From the NCBI GenBank assembly GCA_946807835.1, contig OX327684.1:37074501-37138500 (forward strand): a stretch of 64,000 nucleotides of DNA, written 5' to 3'. Both the position numbers and the translations under genes were made by a program. Each line of letters opens with the position of its first letter. The stretch's first letter is position 1. The notes under the pieces are model-generated. The model was not told where the DNA came from. It worked only from the letters and a program-made list of their open reading frames with translations, and ran no database searches. Source of the stretch: Ailanthus altissimus (taxonomy: Eukaryota; Streptophyta; Magnoliopsida; Sapindales; Simaroubaceae). Positions 23,788 to 35,849 of the stretch are shown here, piece by piece.

Positions 23788-24497
23788 GGATATTATCATT
23801 AATACTCTTGAGGTATGATCTAATTTTTTTAATACCCACAGATTTAAAAATTGACATTGATATCTATTTTTTTGGGTAAAATATGTACAAATATCTAATC
23901 GTTAGTAGTTTGCCATCAAAGTTAATATATTCAAGGGTAATCATGTCATTTGACATTTTAAACATTCAAATTCTTTCAAAAAATAATATAATAAAGTTAA
24001 AAATTTTAAAAATAAACAAGCCTAGCTGGATTGGCAGCCACAATGAATGTTCGAACGACAACTGCCAAAATAGTCGTTAGAGCAACGACTATTTTGGCTG
24101 CTCCATCAGTGGCCAGTTTGGTCGTCATTCCAGCGGCCATTATGATTGTCGATGCGGTCGGCTTTTTAATTTTTTTTTAATGTTTTATTTATTATATTTT
24201 TTATTACTTTTTAAAGGTTATTATTAATATTATTATTATTTTACTTTTAATTATTTTTTTAAGTCAACATTTTAGAACCTATGCAAGTCATTGTTATGCC
24301 AACTTTGTTTAACATGTAAGGGGTAATTTGGTTATTTAATACTGAGTGACATAGAATATGTTTAGTTTAACGAAATATTCTTAACGATTGAGCATTGATG
24401 CATATTTCATTAAAAATTAGATATTAATATAAATTTTTTAAATATGTGGGTATTAAAAAAATTATGTCATACTTTAGGGGTATTGATGATGATATTT
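23788..24497. mobile_element. Long-TIR MITE, Mutator-like
   Basis: Left arm GGATATTATCATTAATAC.. and right arm ..GTATTGATGATGATATTT are inverted repeats. The match continues through TTTTTTTAATACCCACAG (left, 23825) and its complement (right, 24440), giving terminal inverted repeats of about 75 bp, with weaker pairing to about 200 bp. The flanks share attaataatat (23777-23787 and 24498-24508). The 9-11 bp duplication and long TIRs suggest a Mutator-like element. The flanks are AT-rich, so the duplication could be chance. No transposase. Confidence 0.65.
24064..24098. repeat. Perfect 15-bp inverted repeat
   Basis: GCCAAAATAGTCGTT, 5-base loop AGAGC, AACGACTATTTTGGC. It lies at the centre of the MITE. 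Confidence 0.95.
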
Positions 24498-25070
24498 ATT
24501 AATAATATTATAATATTAAAATTTGAGATATATAATATTGTGAAAGTTGATATTGTATTGATTTATAACATTGCAATATTGAGATATATATTATACTGAT
24601 TTATAAAGATTGTAATATTGAGATATATATTGTGCTGATTTGTAAATATTATAATATTGAGATTTGAGATATATAATATCAGCTGTGAAAAAGGTTGTTT
24701 ATTTTTCTCATTGTAAAAGGTTGATATTGTATCGATTTATATTATTATAATATTAATATTTAGATATATAATACCAATTGTAGAGAGTGTTATTTATTTT
24801 TCTGTGATTGTAGAGTGTTGATTATTTATTTACCTCTAATTATAAAGAATTGATGTTGTACTAATTTATAAAATTATAATGATAGAGAGTTGATTATTTA
24901 TTTTCTCTTATTATTATTGTACTTATTTATAATATTAATATTTGAGATATTTAATACTACAAAATAACAATCAGATGATTTTTTTTTAATTATAAAAAAA
25001 TAATATTATATCAATTTATAACATTATAATATTAAAATTTGAGATATTTATATCCTTTTAAAAAACAACA

Positions 25071-26990
25071 ACATCGAAAATAACAATTTATTCACCTCCT
25101 GTAATTTTTTTTTGTGTTTTGATGCGCTTCCTTTTATTCTTCACGTCAACGAGTAGAAAACATTCATTTTTTTCTAGAAAGAAATAGAACACATTATTAA
25201 TGATATATTTTACACTTCGAGTCAACTGTGTTGTTTATCTAACCAAAATTTTACGCTTCTACTATAGTTTAGTGTATTGTAAAATTAAGAGGTTGCTGGT
25301 TCTTCTCCATTTGACCATACACATTTTCAAATCCTACAATTCTTTTACATTAATAACAGTGTATTGTACTCGTGAATTATCTAAATCATAATTTGCACAC
25401 ATGAATTTACAATCAAACTTGAGGAAATATGTTCCTACAGAATTGATTAATATATTTAATTTCTTTAATGAGTTTTTTTTTTATATTAATAGTCAGGTAT
25501 ACAATTTTGTGCATATTTATTAAATTTTATTTTAAATACAGCAATATCTTTTAAAAGAGACTTAGCGATATAGTTTACATTAAAGGCGGATCCAGATAAT
25601 TTTGTATTACACCAGGTTAAACTAAGTTTAAGTAAAAATATTTTTAAGAATAAATCTTTAAAAAATATATACTTAGGAAAATTTTTAAAAATGACTCCTA
25701 ATTTTATGAGATATTCTTTTTTAACCACACATTAAATTTATAAATCTTTTTTAGTCGGAAAAGCTAAATTTGGACAATTTTATTTTCGATTCTAAATATA
25801 TTCGATTTTCTCATTTTTCTCTCATCTATGTGTGTAAATTTGTGAAAAAAAAATGATAAATTTAAAAAAAAAATAGTGACAAAATGATCCAAAAAAAAAA
25901 AAAAAAAACCAATAAAAATATCAATTTTAAACGCCACATGTAGTAAAGCACGTGACTGTGGCACACCAAGCACAACTTAAGTTATACCACACGGTGCGCT
26001 CAGGCACCACCACATGTTGCGACCTAACTTTTTGAAATGTTTTAATTTTTTATTAAATTTATTTTATTTTGAAACTAAATTAATTTAAGTAATTAATTAA
26101 AAAATTATTTAATATATTATTAATTAAAGTGTTATTATTTTAAATTAGAATAAATTTTTAAATAAAATATAGTTATTAATATATTTAATTTATTTTTTTA
26201 ATTACAATTGGTTAGCAATTAAATAATTAAATAATATAGTGAACTATGTTTACTCTTAAGAGTATAACAAAATATATATTTAAAAAAAAATTGTATAACA
26301 TCAATTGAACAATTAAAAATGTGATAAACTCTAAACTCTAAACCTGTGTTATTCAATCTTAAACTCTAAACTTATAATCTTTAAATCTAAATTCTAAATT
26401 ATAAACCTTAATGACTATTATCCACCCCCTAATTCTTATTACTTATGATCATTAAATTTGAAATCATACTTATTCTTTTTACAACCTTTATTTGAGTGTC
26501 AAAATTAAATACGTTTAAGTTCGATATATTTTATTTAACTAATTCAAACACAATTTGCATAATTTATTATGTTGATGAAAAAGCAAAGCCGTAGAGGTTA
26601 CATGAAAAGCAACTCATTACCCACCACCCTGGACAATTTTATTAACTATGCAATTAACTGTTTGATTGATATAAAACTTTGTATATTAGATTAAAACGAG
26701 AGAAGATGCTCTAAATTTCATCAGAAATACTTGTTTAAATTATGCAATTTTTGTTTACCACCCATATAAAAAGATAGATCGCATAGAAATTAAATATTTT
26801 ATTTTTTTAAAGATCCAAAATATTATCAACCTTTTTTTTTCAAAATAATATAAATCTATTATCTTAAAAAAGATACTAAATTATCTTTTTTCTTAATAAA
26901 AAAAAATATTAAAAGAAAAAATCTGTAAACGCACCCATTATCTTTCTCAACATACCGTATCTGATTAAAAGCAAAGGGTGTTATCAGAAT
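25071..26990. other. AT-rich intergenic DNA
   Basis: No convincing gene, RNA or bounded element. A short GC-richer piece at 25925-26025 is unrecognised. The stretch 26050-26560 is almost pure A/T, and 26300-26400 repeats CTAAACTC/AACCTTAA-type words. Confidence 0.5.
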
Positions 26991-27050
26991 ATAGGTGGGT
27001 GCACTTTCATTAAATTGTCTTTTAGCCAGGAAGCGGGTTTAAGTTTGTCC

Positions 27051-27148
27051 TGGGCCTACTGAGAGCAGCCCAATTAAATTTGGGCCGTAATGGCTAATCA
27101 ACGCCGATCCATATCCTAACCATTCACCAATTCACCAGCCAGGCGGGA
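27051..27148 (+). promoter_or_regulatory. DCC1 promoter: site II and E2F-like motifs
   Basis: Two TGGGCC (27051-27056, 27081-27086) and one TGGGCT on the opposite strand (27067-27072) are TCP-type site II elements, common in plant PCNA and replication promoters. GGCGGGAGA at 27142-27150 is one change from the E2F consensus (TTTSSCGC on the other strand). Together they fit S-phase expression of the gene downstream. Confidence 0.6.
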
Positions 27149-27149
27149 G

Positions 27150-27221
27150 AATGAGAAAACGAAGACGACGAAGACGGGGACTTTTATCGGCGTAGACTTC
27201 AAGCAAAGGTTTCGGTTCCAA
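27150..27221 (+). other. Probable non-coding first exon of DCC1
   Basis: A purine-rich leader ends in TTCCAAG followed by a consensus donor GTACGT at 27222. No long ORF is present. The following intron would end at an acceptor at 27867 (TTGCAG) or 27956 (TTCCTAG). The transcription start is not defined. Confidence 0.5.
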
Positions 27222-28010
27222 GGTACGTCTTTCTCCTCACAACATTAATTCGTAATCCCTTCCTTGGCCGATGTCTCTATTCCGGTTTGAGTGAATTATG
27301 TATGTAATTTTCATTTGTTGTTTGATTGCGTAGAAAATGCCAGAAAAAAAGGAGATCGTAAAGGGAAATGTAGTTGGTTTCTGAAGGAATAATTGAAACC
27401 CTAAGGTTTGGAGTTTTTTTTTTTTGGGTGCTTATGATAACGGCTTGATATGTTTGATAGGTGAATAATTAGGGTTTATTGAGAGGGGTAAGTTTGTGTT
27501 GTCCAATTAGCCATGATCTGACGAATTGGTTGTATATTTCTGGTTGTCACATCGTTCGTGTTACTAAAATGAGGATAATTCTTTTAGTTAACTCTAGGTT
27601 TTCTTGTATGCATATACTTTTAATGCAACTTCACTTCCCTGGAACCTAATTAATGGCAATATTTGTCCCTTGATAAGATTTTTCTTTTTTTTAAAAAACA
27701 TTTGTTGTGTTCTATAACATGTGAGTAGAAGTAGCTATATGATTGACTGTCTCTCTGACAGTCTATTCCTAAGACTCTAGGAAGATTACTGATGTTTGTA
27801 ATGTATTCAACCTCAACTGCAGCATTTCCTGCCATTTTTTGTTTGTTTTGATCACATTTCATTGCAGCTCAGATCTTTATACTGAAACCAATAGAACATT
27901 AAGCATGTGCCTTAGATTGGCCATAGGCCATTTGGAGTTGTTGATTTTTTTCCTAGTGGGAGTTGGAATTACAAATTGAAGTCTTTTGTCTCATATGGTC
28001 CATGCAAGTC

Positions 28011-29383
28011 ATGGAACAACATCATCCAGTCTCTAGTAGCGCAGAAGCAGTGTTGAACCTCCAATCAAATTCTTCAATTTCTATTGCGTATCACCCTCAA
28101 TTCGGCCCTCCTGATAATCTAATTCTCCTCGAGCTTGATGAGAAACTCCTTCCTGATGTCCTCCACCAAAGGTAAGCAATAACTGAAACTTCAATCCTAG
28201 GAATTTTCTAAATCCTTTGGTTTTCAACTGTTTGTTACTCAATGTAAGTCTTTCTTCTTTCAAAGGGCGACCATAAGAGGACAACCTGATGAAGATGCCG
28301 TTCTTTGCACTCAATCAAAAACTTATGCCATGAAGTTTGTTGGAACTTCTAATTCTGTATTCCTTATACCACCATCAGATCATTCAGCATTGTGTCAAAG
28401 TTCAGATGATTCTACTGGGAAAGATCATAAGCAGAAAGCTATTGCATATGTCCTAAAAGTTGCACCTGGTAGCATGGAGCTTGTTGAGGTTGCTCCTAAA
28501 CTCGACAAGCTCAAATTGTTTCTCTCCGAGAATCTTTACAGTTCAGAGGAGGCACTAGGATTTGGGGATTTGCAGGGGATGGAGAAAAGTAAAACAGGAT
28601 TGTTTACATGGAATGATCTTGTTAACAAGGTTCAGGCTAGTGATGATGAATTAAGGAGTGGGTTATCGGCTCTTTCTGCAGTAGAACTTGATGGGTATTG
28701 GAGAATTGTGGATGAGAGATATATGGGCACAATTCTGATTATGCTTTTACACAATTCTGTGTTGAATGATTGGTCATTGAATGCGCTTAATGAAGAGGAG
28801 GTTGTTAACATTCTGGTATTGGATGGCTTTCCACCCAAACTTGCAAAACATTGTTTGCGTGTTTATGGCACTAAGGTTGATGAGAGTGTGGGTTTGTGGA
28901 GATTGGAAGAGAGGAAAGTGTGTGTGCATTTTGTTAGAGAAATCTTGACCACAGGTAAAAGAAAAATGGAGAGTTTTATGGAAGAGTGGAAGCGGAAGAT
29001 TCCAGAAGGGATGCAGGCAAGTTTTGAGATGCTGGAAGGGGAAATTTTGACAGAGAAGATTGGTGTTGATTTGTGGGTTCGTGCCTTTAGTGTTTCATCT
29101 TTGCCTTCCTCTCCTGCAGAACGTTTCTCCATCCTGTTTAGAGAGCGGCCAAAATGGGAGTGGAAGGATTTACAGCCCTATATCAGGTTTTGTTGTGCTC
29201 CTTCTTTTCTTTTTTTTTTTAGTGCACTCTTGGTCTGATGCTTCTTTCTCTAATTTCTCTTGTTGGAACTGATCTTTCAGGGATCTAAATATGCCGGGAC
29301 TCTCTTTGGAAGGTTTACTCCTAAAGTACACTCGAAGAACACAACCAACCGTTGATGCTGAACCTGTTTTTTGCGCAAGATAG
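28011..29383 (+). CDS. DCC1: Sister chromatid cohesion protein DCC1
   Basis: DCC1 (DSCC1) joins CTF8 and CTF18 to form the CTF18-RFC clamp loader, which loads PCNA at forks, binds polymerase epsilon and promotes cohesion in the nucleus. Coding exons are 28011-28171, 28266-29186 and 29281-29383, all with GT-AG junctions in phase, giving 394 residues, normal for the family. Conserved blocks include TYAMKFVGTSNS (residues 73-84), the LDGYWRIVDERYM segment in the middle, and the C-terminal winged-helix part through WKDLQPYIRDLN. The ATG at 28011 was chosen; an in-frame ATG at 28002 would add three residues. The internal ATG at 28330 would lose the conserved N-terminus. No frameshift or stop is seen. 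Site II/E2F-like motifs upstream suggest cell-cycle control. The largest exon is 921 bp. Confidence 0.95.
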
Positions 29384-31030
29384 TGGGAACTAACTGTTTA
29401 AGCTATCATTTTATTTGTACATTCTCATATGATTATAGAGGCATCTGTAAACCTGCCTTCTATAGAGTTTGATTCTCGAGTTATTTACATTACAGAATTT
29501 ACAGGTCTTTGATCATCTTGTCAATAATCCTATTGGGTCTTCTAAACATTATTTCTTTTAAGGAATATTTGATGCCTCAAATGAATGATTTTTAGGTGAT
29601 GCAGTCTCTAATTTATACCCAAATGATTAAGGGCCTCAGAAGGCTTGTTTGCTGATAATTTTATATCAGTAAGACAAATGAAGAATTGATAAGAAAGAGA
29701 TTCATCAATTATATTCATGAAATTTGAGCTTCGTATGTGTGGTTCTCTTTAGAATTTCTTAATAGAGTATGTGCTCTTACTCTCTGTTGCCAGATTTGAA
29801 GGAAGGAAAGCACTGATAATTCCCTAATTATTAATAGCTCGAATAGAGTACTGGAAGAAGCTAGAACGTTAGCTGCATATCAATATATGTGGGTAAATAT
29901 TCATCTCTGACGCTCCGGGCGTGGGGATGTCATAATTGGTTCTGTGTTTGACAAATCAACAGAAGGACCCTCCAAAACTTCTGGGTTTGCGATCTCACCG
30001 TTTGTTACTACTTGTAAAGTGCTTAAAATAGCAGATCTATTCAACAATATGATATCTGAAAACCCCCCCATTATACTGAGTAAATTATGATTTAAAGGAT
30101 TCTTACTTTGATCTAAGTGACAATGCAAAAATGCATTCTTTCAATTATTACTTATACTTCAGTATGCAATTCCATCGACGACGCAGATAATTTGTGTAGT
30201 TGTGGCATCATTTTAAACATGCTGTTGTCGAGCTTCAGAAGCATCTAATGCGACCAAACGGAAAGTTGAGGGTCCTGGAGTCCAATTCACGCGTGCCCAA
30301 TTGTTTTCACTGGGAACGAGGCCGAGGTTTATCTTGTCCTTCTCACTCTCGTTTTGTTGGTGAATACGAATTTAGGTTATTTCTTTCATATATTTATCTG
30401 GCATGTGATTGGGATTATACAAATTTATTGAGCACGTCATAGACAGGATGCGGTGGCTGGTCAAAAATGGATACAAGGAGTTCAATTATTTTTAACTACC
30501 ACTAGACCATACTATGTCAAATTCACAGAGAAATCAATGGAATTAACAGAAGGAACTATTAAACTTTATTAGTTTCGGGACTTAAATTCTCATTCTTATG
30601 CAAGTTAAAAAAGGGGCCAACATTTTGTAGCTGTTTTCCGGATTCACTGTTGATGTAATTAACACATAAAGAAACTAAGTAGAGTGATTTGAGTAGGGAG
30701 CTGCAAAAAATGAGTCTGATAGGGAACAAAATTGACACCGCCGCGATAGAGGTGTAAGGCTTAATGCTTTTTTGATGCGATTGTTTGTAACTTGATCATT
30801 ATCAGTTAAAATTTATTTTTTTTCTGAAGCAAATCATATGTCGAGGGAGAACTTTGAATCCCTTCTTTTTTTTTTTCGTGTTTTACATATTATAAATTTC
30901 TTTATATATGTCTCACACGTTTTAAATTTTGTGTGACTCTTTTACTTTAATATTCATCTTAATTCTTATTTAATCAAAATTGTTAAATCACTAATTTTTC
31001 ACCATCATATCAAATTGTTTGATGGAATCT
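29384..31030. other. DCC1 3' flank and intergenic DNA
   Basis: The 3' UTR probably ends before about 29,550. One minus-strand open segment (30,070-29,901) has an acceptor-like TTTTCAG just before it and ends in TGA. It reads as a plausible C-terminal exon but matches no family I know. Around 30,200-30,330 a plus-strand open segment of 40-odd codons is also exon-like. Nothing else is supported. Confidence 0.3.
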
Positions 31031-31035
31031 GTTGG

Positions 31036-32789
31036 TATTACACCCCATACCCAAAAGATTCGACACACGACATCATTTACATTCATTCAATGCATGTGCA
31101 CTCATAAATAATATTACATAAAATTTCAAGTTTTAATTCAATATAGGAATCCTTAACAAATTGTTAGTAAGTTCAACACTAAAATCAACCTATAATCTAA
31201 CATATAAACATAAATTTCTATTGACAATATTTAAACATTCATTTCAATTTCTTTCAGAATTATAACAATTAAATTATAACTATGACAATTAGTAAACTGG
31301 AGATACGCAGAGTTTTCTCATAGATTAACACTCTACTACGTCACCAGTAGCAACTTTGTTACCGAAAGCCCAGAATATATTCATTGTAAATTCTTACTTA
31401 AAATCAACCAATAACCACACTTGGTGAAACTTAAATCAAATCCAACCACACCCAATAAAATAATACATAAGTATTAATTCAATAGAAACAAATAAATATC
31501 TTATCCCACGTGTCCCCAAATGAAACACTCATCAACCTAACAACTTAAAGAACCCAAGGAACAACAGAAGCCTTGCCAAATCCGCTAAGCACACATGTAC
31601 CTTATTTAGCTGAAATCACCATAAACTATAATGAGTATAAAACTCAGTAAGCATACTAGTTTTTCATATATCAAATATAAATACATATATGTACACAATG
31701 CATATGTATGATATGCTGTGATAAATCAAAATCATAATCTTATCAAATCACATGTCATGTAAGTGCTTACACATTCTTTCAAAACATATAATAAGAATAT
31801 CATCACTAAACTACTACTTAGTAGGACTTATATATCACATATCACATAATGAGCCAAATGTCACTCGTAGGTGACATACCGTATGAGAGGAATAGTACAA
31901 GTGAGATTTTTAAATTACATATATATAATGTTCATGCCCGAAGGTAAAAGCCAAACCCTCACCCTGATCATCGGTGAGTCCTCTCACATGCACCAATAGG
32001 CCACCACACGAATGTGATAACTCACTCTTCCTTTGGGTACCAATAGGATCCTCTATACATACGAAATACATAACATATACCAATCCTGAAGGAAATGCCA
32101 CACATAAAAGCTCCACAAATCACATAAAATGTCCACTAAGTAAATAGTGAGTTCAAGCATCCTCAAAACACAAAACGTATCTCATGGACATTTTTCACTT
32201 CAAAAGCTTTCTTTGTTAAACACATTTTATTTTGAAAACTCACTTTCTTAAACACATGTATGTCCATGCTCAATGTCAATGCTATCTACATAGATCATCA
32301 TCAATTCTCACAATATCTTACAAAATACACATCAAATCCTCAATTATACATATTTTCAGAAATCAAGACTTAAAAGAATTAACTAATTTAACACCAAAAA
32401 ACTAAGAAAGGGTTATAATATACCTCTTAAATCTTAAATTTCAACTTTCTTCTTCTCTTTCTCTCCCCCTTCTTTCTCTCTTTTCTCAGTCTAAAAGAGG
32501 TAGCTCGACCAAAATAAGTGAATTATGGTTTCAAATATGTATTTTTATACTAAAAGGCTAATTTTTAGTATTTACGAATTAGCCTACAAAACTTTCAAAG
32601 TATTATAATTTGTCCCTAAAATAAATCTAAAGTCTTGCAAATAAATTCAATGCTAATAGTATGTCCTTAACCTATACAAACACTACTAATAACAATATAT
32701 AAATCAAGTATCACCCATATATAAATAAAATATGTATATATATATATATAAATACATATTCTTGCCGAATGTGGATACTGGTTACTACA
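31036..32789 (-). mobile_element. Solo LTR D (same family as A-C), internally deleted
   Basis: The minus-strand LTR runs from TGTAGTAACC at 32789 to a mutated end at 31036 (TATTACACCCC for TGTCACGCCCC). Flanks gttgg (31031-31035) and gttga (32790-32794) are a target duplication with one change. At 1754 bp it is about 1 kb shorter than A and B: the U5-side sequence after the purine-rich leader is largely missing. The TATA box is at 32540-32549 (minus). It interrupts the Copia gag fragment that follows. Confidence 0.85.
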
Positions 32790-33684
32790 GTTGAAACTTT
32801 TTGTAGAAGAGAATTTGATATTTTGATTAACAACTTGAACTGTTGTTCTCTTTTATGCATGATCTACACTCAACTTCAAGACTTTGCCAGCAGCTTGAAG
32901 CGTGGTGATTTGTCCTACTGCAACGAGGACAAGGTGAGTATTTTGGTTTGTTGTCTCCGAACTAGCTCCTTATTTCTTCTGATTCTTTTTGTTCCAGGAC
33001 TTCCTCCCTTTGTTCTTACCTGTGTACTTCATATACTCTTTGGCTAGCAGGGCTCCCTCAACTGATTCTACATTTTTGTAAGACCTCTGTTGTTCCTATG
33101 CTTGCAGTGCATTAATTAGCTTAGGAAGAGTAATTGCTAATAGATCCCTCGACTCTTCAAGAGATGAGATTTTGGACTCAAACCTTTCAGGTAGTGTGAC
33201 CAAAATCTTTTCCACAACTCTTTTATCTGGAAGTTGTTCTCCAAGCAATCTGACTTGGTTAACAATATGCATTAATCTATCAGCATATTCTCTAAATTTC
33301 TCTCCTTCCTTCATGCTCTGCATTTCAAATTCCCTTCTTAGATTCAAGATTTGAATCTGTCTTGATCTTGTATTGCCTTGGTATTCTTGCTTCAAGAGAT
33401 CCTAGGCTTGTTTTTCTATCTTACAAGTTATGATCTTTGTAAAGATCACTTCTAAGACAACAGAGAAGATACAGGTTTTGGCCTTTAAACATCCTCCTCC
33501 TCTCCTCTCTTTGATTTCTTATTTGAGCAACAGTGAGATCTTCTGGTAAGGCAGCAACCTCACCAATCTCAATTAAATCTTAGAGATCATTTACTTGTAA
33601 AAAAGCTTCCATTTTCACTGTCCAAATCTGGTAATTTTCACCATTGAAAATTGGTGGCATGGTCATGTAGTTGTTCCCTACCAT
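32790..33684 (-). pseudogene. Copia gag fragment with zinc-knuckle remains
   Basis: The minus-strand gag starts with ATG at 33684 (NGENYQIWTVKMEAFLQ), continues through a region broken by stops (33580-33400), then the open UBN2-type gag segment 33395-33096 (LRREFEMQSMKEGE, LLGEQLPDKRVVEKIL, LPERFESKIS). It ends in a decayed zinc-knuckle region (NHH..SSCW, ECRSC) at 32960-32790. LTR D cuts it at 32790, and no protease or polymerase follows. The primer site is at 33722-33733. Confidence 0.82.
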
Positions 33685-33721
33685 TTGTTTGGAGAATAAT
33701 TTCTGGTCCTTTAAGAAGAGA

Positions 33722-33733
33722 GCTCTGATACCA
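33722..33733 (-). promoter_or_regulatory. Primer-binding site for initiator tRNA-Met
   Basis: TGGTATCAGAGC on the minus strand, the standard plant Copia primer site, 38 bases before the gag ATG. It is preceded on the minus strand by CCAACA, an LTR-like end at 33738. Confidence 0.9.
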
Positions 33734-33737
33734 ATTT

Positions 33738-33905
33738 TGTTGGAATTTTTTATAGAAAAGAATTTGATATTTTGATTAACAACTTGAACTATTGTTCTCT
33801 TTTGTGCATGATCTACACTCAACTTCAAGACTTTGCCAGCAGCTTGAAGGGTGGTGATTTGCCCTATGCAATGAGGACAAGGTGAGTATTTTGGTTTGTT
33901 GTTTC
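33738..33905 (-). repeat. Second copy of the gag zinc-knuckle segment
   Basis: This stretch is about 90% identical to 32790-32960 in the same orientation and encodes the same knuckle-like residues (KYSPCPHC, ECRSC in shifted frames). It lies on the wrong side of the primer site for a gag segment, directly joined to the LTR-like end. Either the direct repeats are LTR sequence, or a duplication fused gag C-terminus to the LTR end. Confidence 0.7.
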
Positions 33906-34010
33906 CACTGGAACAGAATCTGACAATTATAGCTAGTCTTATTGATTTCTTAATAAAGGAGACAGCAATTGGAAGAAGAATGGCGGATGAAGTAGAGTCG
34001 GAAATAAACT

Positions 34011-35840
34011 GATCAACTAACAACATTCTTGATTGTATTTACTTGACATTGATGCTGAAGTTGTAATTCATTATTCGGGTGCCTTTCTATTGCTTTATGA
34101 ATTATGATGCTGTTTACCCTCCAAAATAAGCTGATCAACTAACATAATTCTTGTGTCTTTACTTAACATTAATGTTTCTGTTTGCCATCTTTAATTTGAG
34201 AGTAAATATTGAACGTTTGTTTATTGTAGGACTGAAGAAAGACTTCTGAGTTGGTTGAGAAATTCCACAATGCAATTTCTTGGTCTGTTTCACGTTGCAT
34301 TGATGCCACTTCTGAAAGTATTTATTGCTCTCGATTTATTCCTTGCATTAGATCGTATAGATCTGCCTGTGGTTAAATGCAAGGCACCGCCTGAATAATG
34401 TAAGTTGTCCTTTTGCTTTAAGATAATCACTTTCTGATGAGAGAATTAGGAGATTATTTATATATTTCAATTTTTTGGTTGTAGTATTTGTAGAAAGCCT
34501 TTACAAGAGCCATTTGTTATTGGATTGAAAAACAAAATGCTACAAGTTTTTGCTTCTATATCCGACTTTAGGCTTCCTTGAAGCACTGACCAAAGTAGAC
34601 TTACACATTGCAAAACCCTTGATCTTACTTCTTTATTTTTCATTTTTCCCCAGACACCCTTCTTCCCACCCCTCTCAAAAAAAAAAAAAAAAACCTTGTA
34701 GCGGTTGTATTATTACAAATAAATGGTAGCCCTTTATACTACAGTTCATTATAAGATCACCCTTCAAAACAGGATCTTATTTTCCTTTCATTTTTCAAGC
34801 ATCATTGACTGTTAATTGATGCGTATAGTTCTCTATCTTTTCAAAAACAATTGGACTGATTAATGCTAGCTGCATTTAGTATTGCATTGATGCGAAAATT
34901 TTAAATTCAATATTGACGCTTCTTTGCAACTTTTGAGAATCAGAAGTAGAGAATTAGATTATTTATGCACTTCTTTTTTTCTTCTTAAGTTTTAGTGAGT
35001 ATACGAAAGACTGATGGCAATTTTTTCTCCTCGAGTAGTTGGTGTTTTATGTGTTAAGTCCTGCAATCATAAGTGGCTACCTGGCTGAAACGATACTCTT
35101 TAAAGTTTGGTTACTTGGGAGTTTATTTCTGTTCTACCATCTTTGACTTTCAGATTCCCTCTTTTCATTTTCTTTTTCGCTGGATGATTTTTTTTTAAAA
35201 AAAAAATTGTGCAAGTGGTTCATGCCAGTGAATATTCTTCTCACGTTCATTATTGGCTCTCTACTTGGATGGATGCTCACAAAAATCATAAGAACCCATC
35301 ATCTGAGAGGTCTTGTCATCACTTGCTGTTCTGTATGCTGAAATATATTTCCTCCCCAGTGCTTTGGCATCTGTGTGACTGATTTTCTTTTTCTTTTTCA
35401 TTTGGGTCAGTACATACCAATGATGTGTACTGTATGCCAATGGAATCTTACATATATATACTCATCGGATGTTGATCATAAGATCTTGTTGCAATGCACA
35501 TTTGACGACAAATAAATTTTATGCGAATTTTAAATATATATATATATAAAAGTATGTAGATAATATTATTTAATAAAATAATCTTTTAAAATAATAACAA
35601 CGTATGATTTATGATAAATAATATTAGAGATTCTCATTTATATATAAACTCTTAAAATAATTTTAACATAAATTGTCACATAGATGTAAGCATCTTAAAA
35701 TATAAAGGATGGACATTATAAATCAAGTAAATTTTGAATATCATATGTCTTGAGTATTAATATTGATTGTTATATGAGCAGTGCATTTTTTATGTCTCCG
35801 AAAAATAGGAAATATGAGTTAGGTTGGCCCCTCAATTGAG
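34011..35840. other. Intergenic DNA with one exon-like segment
   Basis: 34011-34057 and 34132-34176 are an imperfect direct repeat (CTGATCAACTAACA..). An acceptor-like TTTATTGTAG at 34220-34229 precedes a stretch (34230-34400) open in two frames; neither peptide is recognised. The remainder, including T-rich and A-rich runs, holds nothing recognisable. Confidence 0.3.
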
Positions 35841-35849
35841 GTAAACCGT

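Larger units (their letters stand above)
23530..25070. repeat. Degenerate AT-rich tandem repeat, ~100-bp unit
   Basis: A loosely repeated unit (GTTGATTATTTATTTTTCTC .. TTGATATTGTACTGATTTAT .. ATAATATTGAGATTTGAG) occurs on both sides of the MITE at 23788-24497. Period and copy number vary. Confidence 0.65.

Noticed and set aside
23520..25070. Possible CRISPR-like or regular array
   Set aside because: Units are degenerate, irregular in spacing and in a plant nuclear context.
28330..29238. 302-codon frame as the whole DCC1 gene
   Set aside because: It starts inside a conserved block (TYAMKFVG) and reads through the donor at 29187; spliced exons give the full-length family protein.
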